Assembly: GCF_036421915.1 (NCBI RefSeq)
Contig: NZ_JAZGOM010000005.1
Length of the DNA: 64,000 bases
Strand: one strand, 5' to 3'
From: Georgenia_A wangjunii
Lineage (GTDB): Bacteria > Actinomycetota > Actinomycetes > Actinomycetales > Actinomycetaceae
Part shown: one piece after another, positions 16,707-24,522 of the stretch
How positions within the stretch are numbered: the first letter of the stretch is position 1
How the letters are laid out: each line of letters begins with the position of its first letter
Translations under genes and position numbers: made by a program
The notes under the pieces: model-generated
The model's input: only the letters and a program-made list of their open reading frames with translations
Database searches by the model: none
What the model was told of the DNA's origin: nothing

Positions 16707-17438
16707 ATGGACAACTCTAGCGGAGTCGGCGTCCTTGACAAGGCCGCCACGGTTCTCGGAGCACTCGAGGCAGGGCCAGCGACGCTGGCGCAGCTCGTCA
16801 GTGCCACCCACCTCGCCCGCCCGACGGCGCACCGCCTCGCCGTCGCGCTCGAGCATCACCGGTTCGTCGCCCGCGACATGCAGGGCCGGTTCATCCTGGG
16901 GCCCCGCCTCGCCGAGCTCGCCTCGGCCGCCGGCGAGGACCGCCTGCTCGCCGCCGCCGGCCCGGTCCTCACCGCGGTGCGCGACCACACGGGTGAGTCC
17001 GTCCAGCTCTACCGCCGCCAGGGCGACCAGCGCATCTGCGTCGCCGCCGCCGAGCGTCCGATGGGCCTGCGCGACTCGATCCCGGTGGGGGCGACGCTGA
17101 CGATGCTCGCCGGCTCCGCCGCCCAGATCCTCCTCGCGTGGGAGGAGCCGGACCGCCTCCACCGCGGTCTGCACGGGGCGAGCTTCACGGCCACCGTCCT
17201 CTCCGGCGTCCGCCGCCGCGGGTGGGCGCAGTCGGTGAGCGAGCGCGAGCCGGGCGTCGCGTCGGTCTCCGCGCCGGTGCGGGGCCCCTCGGGCAGGGTC
17301 CTCGCCGCCGTCTCCGTCTCGGGGCCGATCGAGCGCATGAGCCGCCAGCCGGGCCGCCTCCACGCCGGCGCGGTCGTCTCCGCCGCCAACCGCCTCTCCG
17401 AGGTCCTGCGCCGCACCGAGGACACCGGCGCGGGCTGA
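16707..17438 (+). CDS. IclR family regulator of leucine genes (LtbR/NdgR-like)
   Basis: A 243-residue IclR protein. The winged helix spans residues 8-62: VGVLDKAATVLGALEAGPAT, then LAQLVSATHLARPTAHRLAV. The C-terminal effector domain contains ESVQLYRRQGDQRICVAAAE, GSAAQILLAW and REPGVASVSAPVRGPSGRVL, the family pattern. Being divergent from leuCD with a shared operator is the arrangement of LtbR (Corynebacterium) and NdgR (Streptomyces), which regulate leucine synthesis; orthology is inferred from position and length. The ATG at 16707 is preferred to an upstream in-frame start because that would overlap leuC. Confidence 0.92.
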   Translation: MDNSSGVGVLDKAATVLGALEAGPATLAQLVSATHLARPTAHRLAVALEHHRFVARDMQGRFILGPRLAELASAAGEDRLLAAAGPVLTAVRDHTGESVQLYRRQGDQRICVAAAERPMGLRDSIPVGATLTMLAGSAAQILLAWEEPDRLHRGLHGASFTATVLSGVRRRGWAQSVSEREPGVASVSAPVRGPSGRVLAAVSVSGPIERMSRQPGRLHAGAVVSAANRLSEVLRRTEDTGAG

Positions 17439-17476
17439 GCCGTCCGCGGCCGGCCCCGTCGCGCGAGCGCCCCGCT

Positions 17477-17517
17477 CTGGGCCGTCTCCTGTGCCTCAGG
17501 ACCAGGAGACGGCCCAG
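17477..17517 (+). terminator. Terminator of the iclR gene
   Basis: CTGGGCCGTCTCCTG (17477-17491) pairs perfectly with 17503-17517 around an 11-nt loop, 38 bp after the IclR stop codon. It would also work from the other side. Confidence 0.75.
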
Positions 17518-17714
17518 CGTCGCGTCGGCGGCCTTCCCACGTCAGGGGAAGACCCCTCGTCTCCTGGCGGACGCAGCGCGCCCGTGCTCGCCCGCTCGCG
17601 GGGCGGCGCGAGCTCGCGCCCAGGGTGGTGCGGGGGACGTCCCCCCGTCGTGCGGCCCGGCGTCGGGCCAGCGTCGTCGTCGGGCAGCCAACGCACGGAC
17701 CAGCACGCAGAAAC

Positions 17715-17755
17715 GCAGAAGGCCTCCACCCTGCGAGGGAGTGGAGACCTTCTGC
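17715..17755 (-). terminator. Terminator after tRNA-Glu
   Basis: Arms of 15 bases with one mismatch (17715-17729 and 17741-17755), 4 nt after the tRNA-Glu 3' end; on the minus strand the hairpin is followed by GTTTCTGC. Confidence 0.7.
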
Positions 17756-17759
17756 GCTG

Positions 17760-17832
17760 TAGCCCCGACCGGATTCGAACCGGCGCCGCCGCCTTGAGAG
17801 GGCGGTGTCCTAGGCCGCTAGACGACGGGGCC
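17760..17832 (-). tRNA. tRNA-Glu (anticodon CTC)
   Basis: A 73-nt cloverleaf without encoded CCA. The acceptor stem begins GGCCCCG and pairs with CGGGGCT; the anticodon arm is CCGCC-CTCTCAA-GGCGG with CTC; the T arm contains GGTTCGAATCC. The discriminator base is A. Confidence 0.96.
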
Positions 17833-17891
17833 CTAGTAATGGCTCAACGAGCCTGGAGGAGTCTACCGGACGTTCAGTAGTGCTCCAACCG

Positions 17892-17963
17892 CTGGGGTAC
17901 CAGGACTCGAACCTAGACTAACTGGACCAGAACCAGTCGTGCTGCCAATTACACCATACCCCA
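17892..17963 (-). tRNA. tRNA-Gln (anticodon CTG)
   Basis: A 72-nt cloverleaf with acceptor TGGGGTA/TACCCCA, anticodon arm ACTGG-TTCTGGT-CCAGT (CTG) and T loop GGTTCGAGTCC. It precedes tRNA-Glu by 59 bp on the same strand. In actinobacteria this tRNA is usually charged with Glu by GltX and then amidated by GatCAB. Confidence 0.96.
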
Positions 17964-18020
17964 AGGGGGTATAGCGCCGGCCCTGCCTCGTGAGCGGGAC
18001 CTGCGCCGTACCGACATTGA

Positions 18021-18050
18021 ACGTTACCTGAGCGCGGGGTCCGGAACCAA
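18021..18050 (-). promoter_or_regulatory. Promoter of the tRNA-Gln/tRNA-Glu unit
   Basis: On the minus strand TTGGTT (18045-18050) and TAACGT (18021-18026) are 18 bp apart, about 58 bp upstream of mature tRNA-Gln. The two tRNAs are therefore probably transcribed independently of gltX. Confidence 0.55.
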
Positions 18051-18154
18051 ACCGCGGGGGGTGTGAGTAACGTCATCCCCTGTCTTCTCACCCCGCTCCG
18101 GGACGGATCCGGTGTGCCGGCCCGGCCCCCGCGCCAAGCGCGCGCCTCCCATCC

Positions 18155-19696
18155 CTACAGCTGCGCGCGCAGGCCCCGCAGCCGGGCGAGCGAGGACTCC
18201 CGGCCGAGGATCTCCATGGACTCGAAGAGCGGCGGGGAGACGCGGCGCCCGGTGATCGCCGTGCGCAGCGGCGCGAAGGCGAACTTGGGCTTGACGCCCA
18301 TGCCCTCGACGATCGCGGCCCGCAGCGTGGCCTCGACGGCCGCCGTCGTGAAGTCGTCGAGCGGCTCGAGCGCCGCGATGCTGGCGTCGAGGACCGCCGG
18401 GGCCTCCTCCCGCAGCGCCGTGAGCGCCGCGGGCTCGACGGCGAGGTCCGCGTCAGCCACGAAGAGGAAGCCGAGCATCCCGGGTGCCTCCCCGAGCATC
18501 GTCATGCGCTCCTGGACGAGCGGCGTCGCCTGCACCAGGACGTCCTGCTCCTCGGGCCGCAGGTCGGCGAGGGAGGCGGCCGAGAGCAGGCCGGCGCCGT
18601 GGAGGTAGGGCACGACGCGGGCGCGGAAGTCCTCGGCGTCGAGGAGGCGCAGGTGGGCCGCGTTGATGGCCTCGGCCTTCTTGACGTCGAAGCGCGCCGG
18701 GTTGGGGTTGACGTCGGCGACGTCGAAGGCCGCAACCATCTCCTCCTTGGTGAAGATGTCGTTGTCCGGGGAGATCGACCAGCCGAGTAGCGCGAGGTAG
18801 TTGAGGAGCCCCTCGGGCGTGAAGCCGCGCTCGCGGTGGAGGAAGATGTTCGACTCCGGGTCGCGCTTGGAGAGCTTCTTGTTCCCCTCCCCCATGACGT
18901 AGGGCAGGTGCCCGAACGCCGGCATGACGCTCGCGACGCCGATGTCGAGCAGCGCCCGGTAGAGCACCACCTGGCGTGGGGTGGAGGAGAGCAGGTCCTC
19001 GCCGCGCAGGACGTGGGTGATGCCCATGAGTGCGTCGTCGACGGGGTTGACCAGGGTGTAGAGCGGCTGGCCGTTGCCGCGCACGATGACGAAGTCCGGG
19101 ACGGAGCCGCCCTTGAACGTCACGTCCCCGCGGACGAGGTCGGTGAACGTGACGTCGTCCTCGGGCATGCGGATGCGCAGCACCGGGTCGCGCCCCTCGG
19201 CGCGGTAGGCGGCCTTCTGCTCGTCGGTGAGGCCGCGGTCGAAGCCGTCGTAACCGAGCTTCGGGTCGCGGCCGGCGGCGCGGTGGCGGGCCTCGACCTC
19301 CTCCGGCGTCGAGAAGGACTCGTACGCGTGCCCCGCCTCGAGGAGCCGGGCGGCCACGTCGGCGTAGCGGTCCATGCGCTGGGACTGCCGGTAGGGCTCG
19401 TGCGGGCCACCGACCTCGACGCCCTCGTCCCAGTCGAGGCCGAGCCAGCGCATCGCGTCGAGGAGCTGGAGGTAGCTCTCCTCCGAGTCGCGCGCCGCGT
19501 CGGTGTCCTCGATGCGGAAGACGAACGTCCCGCCCGTGTGGCGCGCGTACGCCCAGTTGAACAGCGCCGTGCGGATGAGCCCCACGTGCGGGGTGCCCGT
19601 CGGCGAGGGGCAGAAGCGGACCCTGACGGGCACCGGGGAGCCGGCTGCGTCGGTGGGGGTGGCGGGCACGGAGGCGTTCAGCAAGTTCTCGGTCAT
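18155..19696 (-). CDS. gltX: Glutamyl-tRNA synthetase
   Basis: GltX attaches glutamate to tRNA-Glu and, in organisms lacking GlnRS, also to tRNA-Gln. The 513-residue class I synthetase has the HIGH-type motif FCPSPTGTPHVGLIRTALFN, FRIEDTDAARDSEESY, the KMSKS-type motif NKKLSKRDPESN and a C-terminal anticodon-binding domain. TAGGCT at 19706-19711, 9 nt before ATG 19696, is a possible -10. Both likely substrate tRNAs follow downstream on the same strand. Confidence 0.97.
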   Translation of the reverse strand: MTENLLNASVPATPTDAAGSPVPVRVRFCPSPTGTPHVGLIRTALFNWAYARHTGGTFVFRIEDTDAARDSEESYLQLLDAMRWLGLDWDEGVEVGGPHEPYRQSQRMDRYADVAARLLEAGHAYESFSTPEEVEARHRAAGRDPKLGYDGFDRGLTDEQKAAYRAEGRDPVLRIRMPEDDVTFTDLVRGDVTFKGGSVPDFVIVRGNGQPLYTLVNPVDDALMGITHVLRGEDLLSSTPRQVVLYRALLDIGVASVMPAFGHLPYVMGEGNKKLSKRDPESNIFLHRERGFTPEGLLNYLALLGWSISPDNDIFTKEEMVAAFDVADVNPNPARFDVKKAEAINAAHLRLLDAEDFRARVVPYLHGAGLLSAASLADLRPEEQDVLVQATPLVQERMTMLGEAPGMLGFLFVADADLAVEPAALTALREEAPAVLDASIAALEPLDDFTTAAVEATLRAAIVEGMGVKPKFAFAPLRTAITGRRVSPPLFESMEILGRESSLARLRGLRAQL

Positions 19697-19705
19697 GGTC
19701 GTCCC

Positions 19706-19711
19706 AGCCTA
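19706..19711 (-). promoter_or_regulatory. -10 box of gltX
   Basis: TAGGCT on the minus strand, 9 nt before the ATG, a slightly longer gap than the other leaderless genes here. Confidence 0.4.
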
Positions 19712-19792
19712 TTGCCCCGGCCGCGAGGCCGGCCCGGCGCGGGGTAGCGTCGCAGCCGACGAGCACGAGCGGAACGCACGGGAGGCGAGAGG

Positions 19793-20953
19793 GTGCCCAC
19801 CTTCGACGACATCACCATCGAGGACCTGCGCGGCGCGGGCAGCATGAAGTGGACGGCCTTCCCCGCCGCCATCGGCGCCTTCGTCGCGGAGATGGACTTC
19901 GGCATCCCGCCGGTCGTGGCCGACGTCCTGCGCAGCGCCGCCGACTCCGGTGCTCTCGGCTACCTCCCCTACGCCGATCGCCAGGCCACCCGAGCAGCGT
20001 GCGCGCACTGGGTCCGGCGGACGACGGGCTGGCAGGTTCCTGCCGAGCGCGTCCACCTCCTGCCCGACGTCCTCTCGGTCATGCGGGTGACGATCGCCCG
20101 CTTCACGCGGCCGGGCTCCGCGGTCATCGTGCCGACGCCGGCGTACATGCCCTTCCTCACCGTGCCGCCCGCGGCCGACCGCGAGGTCATCGAGGTGCCG
20201 TCGCTGCGGGACGAGTCCGGGCGGTACAGCCTCGACCTCGAGGCCATCGACGCGGCCTTCGCCGCGGGCGCGGGCCTGCTCGTCCTGTGCAACCCGTGGA
20301 ACCCCGTGGGCCGGGTGCTCGACCGCGCGGAGCTGCTCGCGCTCGCCGACGTCGTCGAGCGGCACGGCGGCCGGGTCTTCTCCGACGAGATCCACGCCCC
20401 GCTCGTCCTCGACGACGTCCCGCACACCCCGTACGCCTCCCTCGACGAGCGGACCGCCGGGCACACGATCACCGCCGTCGCGGCGTCGAAGGGGTGGAAC
20501 ATCCCCGGCCTCAAGTGCGGCCAGATGATCCTGTCGAACGAGGCCGACGCCGCCGCCTTCGCGCCGTACGCGACGGACGCCGGGGACACGGTCGGCCTGC
20601 TCGGCGCCCGTGCCGCAACCGCCGTCTACACCGCGGGAGACGAGTGGCTCGCCGAGGTCGTCGACTACCTGCGCGGCAACCGGGACGCCCTTGAGGCGCT
20701 CGTCGCCGAGCACCTGCCGGGCGCGGTGCTCACCCGCACCGAGGGCACGTACATCGCGTGGCTCGACTGCCGCGGGCTGGGGCTCGACGAGCCCGCCGCC
20801 CAGTTCTTCCGCCGGGAGGCCGGGGTGGCGCTCACCGACGGCACGGCGTGCGGCGCCGCGGGCGAGGGCTTCGTGCGCCTCATCATGGCGACGCCGCGCC
20901 CGGTCCTGCGGCAGGCGCTCGAGCAGATGGGGCGCGCGCTAGCCGCGCGGTGA
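19793..20953 (+). CDS. PatB/MalY-type PLP C-S lyase or aminotransferase
   Basis: A 386-residue fold-type I PLP enzyme. WTAFPAAIGAFVAEMDFGIP at the N-terminus is the PatB/MalY signature (W...P..IGAFVAEMDF). LCNPWNPVGRV, VFSDEIHAPLVL and AASKGWNIPGLKCGQ (Schiff-base Lys in SKGWN) follow. Relatives cleave cystathionine or other cysteine S-conjugates, or act as aminotransferases. The GTG start is preceded by GGGAGGCGAGAGG. Its end overlaps the convergent PfkB gene by 15 bp. Confidence 0.9.
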   Translation: MPTFDDITIEDLRGAGSMKWTAFPAAIGAFVAEMDFGIPPVVADVLRSAADSGALGYLPYADRQATRAACAHWVRRTTGWQVPAERVHLLPDVLSVMRVTIARFTRPGSAVIVPTPAYMPFLTVPPAADREVIEVPSLRDESGRYSLDLEAIDAAFAAGAGLLVLCNPWNPVGRVLDRAELLALADVVERHGGRVFSDEIHAPLVLDDVPHTPYASLDERTAGHTITAVAASKGWNIPGLKCGQMILSNEADAAAFAPYATDAGDTVGLLGARAATAVYTAGDEWLAEVVDYLRGNRDALEALVAEHLPGAVLTRTEGTYIAWLDCRGLGLDEPAAQFFRREAGVALTDGTACGAAGEGFVRLIMATPRPVLRQALEQMGRALAAR

Positions 20954-21919
20954 CCCGCGGTCCGCCGGCTCCCGGGCGGCGCGCGCGACCTCCGCGACCC
21001 GGCCTGAGTGGAGGTCGGGTCGCCCGCCCGCCTTCGTCACGGTCAGGGCAGCCGCGGCAGACCCGTGCCAGGCGGCCGTCTCCGCGTCAGCCCCCTCCAC
21101 GAGGGCGTGCACCAGGCCGGTGACGAACGCGTCACCGGCACCCGTGGGGTCGACGGTGGGCCCCTCGTCGAGCAACGGCATGACGACGTGGCCGTCCGGC
21201 CACGCAGCGACGTTGCCGTCGCCGCCAGCCTCGAGGGCGACGAGCCGTGGTCCGTCGGCGACGAGTCGGCGGGCGCCGTCGAGCACGGCCTCCACCCCGG
21301 GGAGCTCCTCGCCGAGCACCTCGGCCGCCTCGGCGGCGTCGGCCCGCAGGACGGTGGCCGCCGAGAGGACGGCGCGCATGACGTCGGCGTCCTCGGCCGC
21401 CCCGTCAGCCACGAGAAGACAGTCCGCGCCGTCGACGACCCGCAGGGCCTCGAGGATCGCAGCGCCGGGTTGCTGGAGCTGGAGGACGACGACGCGCGCC
21501 GCGCGGAGCACCTCGGCACTGCCCCGGACGTCGGCGGCGGTGAGGAGGACGCCGCCGGGCGCGTCCTCAAGGAGGCGCCGCGTCCCGTCCTCCTCGACGA
21601 CGTCGACGAGCAGCGCCGTCGGCGCGCCCTGCCGGACGACGACGCCGGCGACGTCGATGCCGTCGTCAGCCGCCTGCGCGAGGACCGACCGCCCGGCGTC
21701 GTCGTCCCCCACCACGCCGACGAGCGCGACGTCGACGCCGAGCTGGCGCCAGGCCACCGCCTGGTTCGCGCCCTTGCCGCCGAGGAGCTCCTGCCGCCGC
21801 GTGATGGGCGTGGCGTCGCCCCCGGGCGGCAGCTCGGCGACCTCGAGGACGAGGTCCCGGGCGACCTGCCCGAGGACGACGACGTCCGGCGTGCGGCTCG
21901 TGCGTCGCGCCTCGCTCAT
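20939..21919 (-). CDS. PfkB family carbohydrate kinase (ribokinase-like)
   Basis: A 326-residue sugar kinase. LGQVARDLVLEVAELPPGGD and LLGGKGANQAVAWRQLGVDV form the N-terminal signature of ribokinases, and VDPTGAGDAFVTGLVHAL is the PfkB C-terminal signature with the catalytic Asp (GAGD). The GGKGANQA motif favours ribose or a related pentose, but no transporter or LacI gene is nearby to fix the substrate. Start ATG 21919 has a CACACT box 6 nt upstream. Confidence 0.88.
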   Translation of the reverse strand: MSEARRTSRTPDVVVLGQVARDLVLEVAELPPGGDATPITRRQELLGGKGANQAVAWRQLGVDVALVGVVGDDDAGRSVLAQAADDGIDVAGVVVRQGAPTALLVDVVEEDGTRRLLEDAPGGVLLTAADVRGSAEVLRAARVVVLQLQQPGAAILEALRVVDGADCLLVADGAAEDADVMRAVLSAATVLRADAAEAAEVLGEELPGVEAVLDGARRLVADGPRLVALEAGGDGNVAAWPDGHVVMPLLDEGPTVDPTGAGDAFVTGLVHALVEGADAETAAWHGSAAAALTVTKAGGRPDLHSGRVAEVARAAREPADRGSPRG

Positions 21920-21925
21920 CGGCCC

Positions 21926-21931
21926 AGTGTG
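21926..21931 (-). promoter_or_regulatory. -10-like box of the pfkB gene
   Basis: CACACT on the minus strand, 6 nt before ATG 21919. A weaker match than TANNNT. Confidence 0.4.
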
Positions 21932-22140
21932 CAAGGCGGCCTCGCCGTCCGCGAACGCTCGCCGGTGCGGGCTTCGCGGAGGCGTGGCGAACCGTCAGCC
22001 GGCCCGACGCCGAGCACCGGTTCGCCGAGTGCCACCTCGCTGCCACAAGGAGGCCGTGACCCCGCCACGCCGCCTGTGCCGACCGCTGCGGGGTGACATC
22101 AACCCGCCACGAACCGGCGGCCAGCCGCCCGCCGCGGCAG

Positions 22141-22923
22141 TCAGGAGCGCGCGTGCGCCGGGAGCGTGAGGATCTCCGCGCCGTCCTCCGTGACGGCGAT
22201 CGTGTGCTCGCTGTGCGCCGTCCGGGCGCCCGTGGCGCTGCGGAGCGTCCACCCGTCGGCGTCGGTGACGAGCTCGGCGGTGTCCGCCATGACCCACGGC
22301 TCGAGCGCGAGCAGGAGCCCGGGGCGCAGGGTGTAACCGCGGCCCGGGCGTCCGGTGTTGGGCACGTGCGGGTCCTGGTGCATCGTCGAGCCGATGCCGT
22401 GCCCGCCGAACTCGGTGTTGACCGGGTATCCGGCGTCGGTAAGGACGGCGCCGATGGCGTGGGAGATGTCGCCGATCCGGGCGCCCGGCCCGGCGACGGC
22501 GATCCCCGCCGCGAGCGCGCGCTCGGTCGCGTCGATCATCGCGACGCTCTCCGCGGGCCGCGCGTCGCCGACGAGGAAGCTGATGGCGGAGTCCGCGGCG
22601 ATGCCGCCCTTGAGGACGGCGATGTCGAGCGTGAGGAGGTCGCCGTCGGCGAGCGCGTAGTCGCGCGGGAGACCGTGGAGCACGGCGTCGTTGACGGCCG
22701 TGCAGATGTAGTGCCCGAACGGACCGCGCCCGAAGGAGGGCGCGTAGTCGACGTAGCAGGACTCCGCCCCGGCCTTGACGATCATCTCGTGCGCCCACCG
22801 GTCGATCTCGAGGAGGTTCGTGCCGACCGTCGTGCGCTCGCGCAGCGTCTGGAGGATGTCGGCGACGAGGCTCCCTGCCGCCCGCGCGCGGACCAGCTCG
22901 GACGGGCTCAGGATCTCGATCAT
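22141..22923 (-). CDS. map: Methionine aminopeptidase, type I
   Basis: Removes the initiator Met from nascent proteins. The 260-residue enzyme shows the metal ligands of the family: LLTLDIAVLKGGIAADSAIS (two Asp), FGGHGIGSTMHQDPHV (His), LALEPWV (Glu) and SEHTIAVTEDG (Glu), plus VLHGLPRDY (substrate His). ATG 22923 is used, with GAGGGG upstream; the frame opens 8 codons earlier. It has no N-terminal SH3-binding or zinc-finger extension. It is not in the usual secY-adk-map operon, so a second copy elsewhere is likely (inference). Confidence 0.95.
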   Translation of the reverse strand: MIEILSPSELVRARAAGSLVADILQTLRERTTVGTNLLEIDRWAHEMIVKAGAESCYVDYAPSFGRGPFGHYICTAVNDAVLHGLPRDYALADGDLLTLDIAVLKGGIAADSAISFLVGDARPAESVAMIDATERALAAGIAVAGPGARIGDISHAIGAVLTDAGYPVNTEFGGHGIGSTMHQDPHVPNTGRPGRGYTLRPGLLLALEPWVMADTAELVTDADGWTLRSATGARTAHSEHTIAVTEDGAEILTLPAHARS

Positions 22924-22935
22924 GCGACGCCCCTC

Positions 22936-23097
22936 ATGTGCAACCAACAGCCATCCCGGTCATGTTCCCACCTTGCAGCGATCGCCGACGTCCTCGGCCT
23001 CTCCCTCGGCGCGGTGTGGACGGAGATCAACAGGCCCGTACGAGGCGCGTCACCGCCAGGATCGAGCCAGGACGCACCGGAGCGGCTGGCTTCATAG
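22936..23097 (+). other. Doubtful 53-codon ORF in the map/membrane-protein gap
   Basis: The gap between map and the next gene holds a plus-strand frame starting MCNQQPSRSCSHLAAIADVL and continuing GLSLGAVWTEINRP, weakly like a helix-turn-helix. There is no ribosome site or -10 box at the right distance, so it is recorded as a possible remnant only. Confidence 0.15.
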
Positions 23098-23604
23098 GCT
23101 CCGCTTCCGCCGCCGCAGCACCGCCACCGTGCTCTCGAACAGGACGGGCACGGCGAGGCCGAACGCGACGTGCCCGGCCAGCCCGCGCAGGTGGGTCACG
23201 AGGGGGTAGTCCGTCGGCGGCGCCGAGGAACCGAGCACCGGGTTGGCGACCTCGTCGACGAGGACGGAGGCCGACAGCCCCAGGGTGAGGCCCGCCGCCA
23301 ACGGCCGCAGACCGATCACCCGGCGCAGGACGACGTAGCCGGGAACGAGCGCGACCCCCACGGCGTAGTGGAACCCGAGACCGAGCCGCTCCGCGCTGTC
23401 CCGCTCGAGGCTCTTGCCCACGAGCGACGCTGCCTTCTGGACGACGACCGCATAGGCGACGTCGCTGCTCGCCTCGCGCTCGCGTCGCTTTGACTCCGGT
23501 GACTGCCGTTCGTAGAAGGCCGTCGTGACGCGGTTCATCGCCCACCCCGCCCCCGTGCCCGCGATGACGGTCGCTGCAGCGTCGTGACCCATGTGCGTGC
23601 GCAT
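23092..23604 (-). CDS. Membrane protein, DUF1440/YagU-like
   Basis: A 170-residue protein with about four hydrophobic segments, starting MRTHMGHDAAATVIAGTGAG. GWAMNRVTTAFYERQSPESK and the later GLGFHYAVGVALVPGYVVLR resemble the DUF1440 (YagU) inner-membrane family, whose members have been linked to acid tolerance. This assignment is from pattern memory and is moderate. A GGGAGA ribosome site precedes ATG 23604. A long imperfect hairpin lies just upstream. Confidence 0.6.
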   Translation of the reverse strand: MRTHMGHDAAATVIAGTGAGWAMNRVTTAFYERQSPESKRREREASSDVAYAVVVQKAASLVGKSLERDSAERLGLGFHYAVGVALVPGYVVLRRVIGLRPLAAGLTLGLSASVLVDEVANPVLGSSAPPTDYPLVTHLRGLAGHVAFGLAVPVLFESTVAVLRRRKRSL

Positions 23605-23613
23605 CGGCTCTCC

Positions 23614-23724
23614 CTGACTCGTGCCGGCGTTCGCGCCACACGTGTGACGCATGGTGCTGGTGGTGTGACCGCAACGCCGCACGAGCATCACGAGTCACAT
23701 GTGTGGCGCGGATTCGGCACTCAG
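23614..23724. repeat. Long imperfect inverted repeat (about 110 bp)
   Basis: The core arms 23632-23648 and 23694-23710 are 17 bp and match at 16 positions. Homology continues outward (GTGCCG at 23621 and its complement near 23715) and inward for about 15 bp, leaving a ~20-nt loop. The element starts at the stop codon of the FAH-family gene and ends 10 bp before the membrane-protein ATG. Confidence 0.6.
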
Positions 23725-24491
23725 CGGCGCACGACCGGGTTGCTCAGCGTGCCGATCCCCTCGACCTCGACCTCGACGCGCTGACCCTCGGTGATGGGGC
23801 CGACGCCGGCCGGGGTGCCGGTGAGGATGATGTCGCCGGGCAGGAGCGTGAAGATGCCCGAGACGTAGGCGATGAGCTCGGGGATCGAGCGGACCATCTG
23901 GCTCGTGCGGCCGTCCTGGCGCAGCTCGCCGTCGACCCGCGCCCTGATGGCGAGGTCGGAGACGTCGAGGTCCATGGCGAGGAACGGGCCGAGCGGGCAC
24001 GAGGTGTCGAACCCCTTGGCGCGGGTCCACTGGCCGTCGGTGCGCTGGACGTCCCGGGCGGTCACGTCGTTGGCCACGGTGTAGCCGAAGATGACGTCGG
24101 AGGCCTTCTCGACCGGCACGTACTTGCACATGCGGGAGATGACGACGGCGAGCTCGGCCTCGTGGTGGACGTCGCTCGAGTACGGAGGCAGGACGATCGG
24201 GTCACCAGGCCCGATGACGCTCGTGTTCGGCTTGAGGAAGACGATCGGCTCGTCGGGGACCTCGTTGCCGAGCTCCGCCGCGTGCTCGGCGTAGTTGCGC
24301 CCGATGCCGATGACCTTCGAGCGCGGGATGACCGGGGAGAGGAGCCGGGCGTCGTCGAGGGAGACCCGCTGGCCCGTCGTCGTGATCGGCGCGTAGATCG
24401 GGTCCCCGCCGAGGACGACGAGGTCCGTGCTGCCGTCCTCGAGGATGCCGTACTGGGGGTTCTCTCCGGTGGTGAATCGAGCGATGCGCAT
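23721..24491 (-). CDS. Fumarylacetoacetate hydrolase family protein
   Basis: A 256-residue FAH-fold enzyme. IPRSKVIGIGRNYAEHAAEL, PIVFLKPNTSVIGPGDPIVL and DVHHEAELAVVI (metal-binding Glu pair) are diagnostic, followed by GYTVANDVTARDVQRTDGQW, the catalytic loop, and GDIILTGTPAGVGPI. Relatives hydrate or decarboxylate acylpyruvates and oxaloacetate; the substrate is not known. A neighbour of gltX in many actinobacteria. A TACCGT box 6 nt before ATG 24491 indicates a leaderless transcript. Confidence 0.93.
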   Translation of the reverse strand: MRIARFTTGENPQYGILEDGSTDLVVLGGDPIYAPITTTGQRVSLDDARLLSPVIPRSKVIGIGRNYAEHAAELGNEVPDEPIVFLKPNTSVIGPGDPIVLPPYSSDVHHEAELAVVISRMCKYVPVEKASDVIFGYTVANDVTARDVQRTDGQWTRAKGFDTSCPLGPFLAMDLDVSDLAIRARVDGELRQDGRTSQMVRSIPELIAYVSGIFTLLPGDIILTGTPAGVGPITEGQRVEVEVEGIGTLSNPVVRR

Positions 24492-24497
24492 GCACCA

Positions 24498-24503
24498 ACG
24501 GTA
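24498..24503 (-). promoter_or_regulatory. -10 box of the FAH gene (leaderless)
   Basis: TACCGT on the minus strand, 6 nt before ATG 24491; only 7 bp from the opposing box at 24511. Confidence 0.55.
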
Positions 24504-24510
24504 GCCCGCC

Positions 24511-24516
24511 TACCCT
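24511..24516 (+). promoter_or_regulatory. -10 box of the 3-methyladenine glycosylase-type gene (leaderless)
   Basis: TACCCT, 6 nt, then GTG 24523. The two divergent promoters overlap, so their -35 regions lie inside each other's transcribed DNA. Confidence 0.55.
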
Positions 24517-24522
24517 GAATGG

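Larger units (their letters stand above)
17439..17759. other. Gene-free spacer with two terminators
   Basis: No credible gene. It holds the IclR terminator at 17477-17517 and the tRNA-Glu terminator at 17715-17755. The open frames here are antisense or read through hairpins and have no ribosome site. Confidence 0.7.

Noticed and set aside
17491..17880. 129-codon frame across the tRNA-Glu gene
   Set aside because: It reads through two terminators and the tRNA on the opposite strand.
22050..22170. AAGGAGG followed by GTG at about 22057
   Set aside because: Only 2 nt separate the site and the GTG, the frame runs antisense into map, and the product is Arg/Pro-rich without features.
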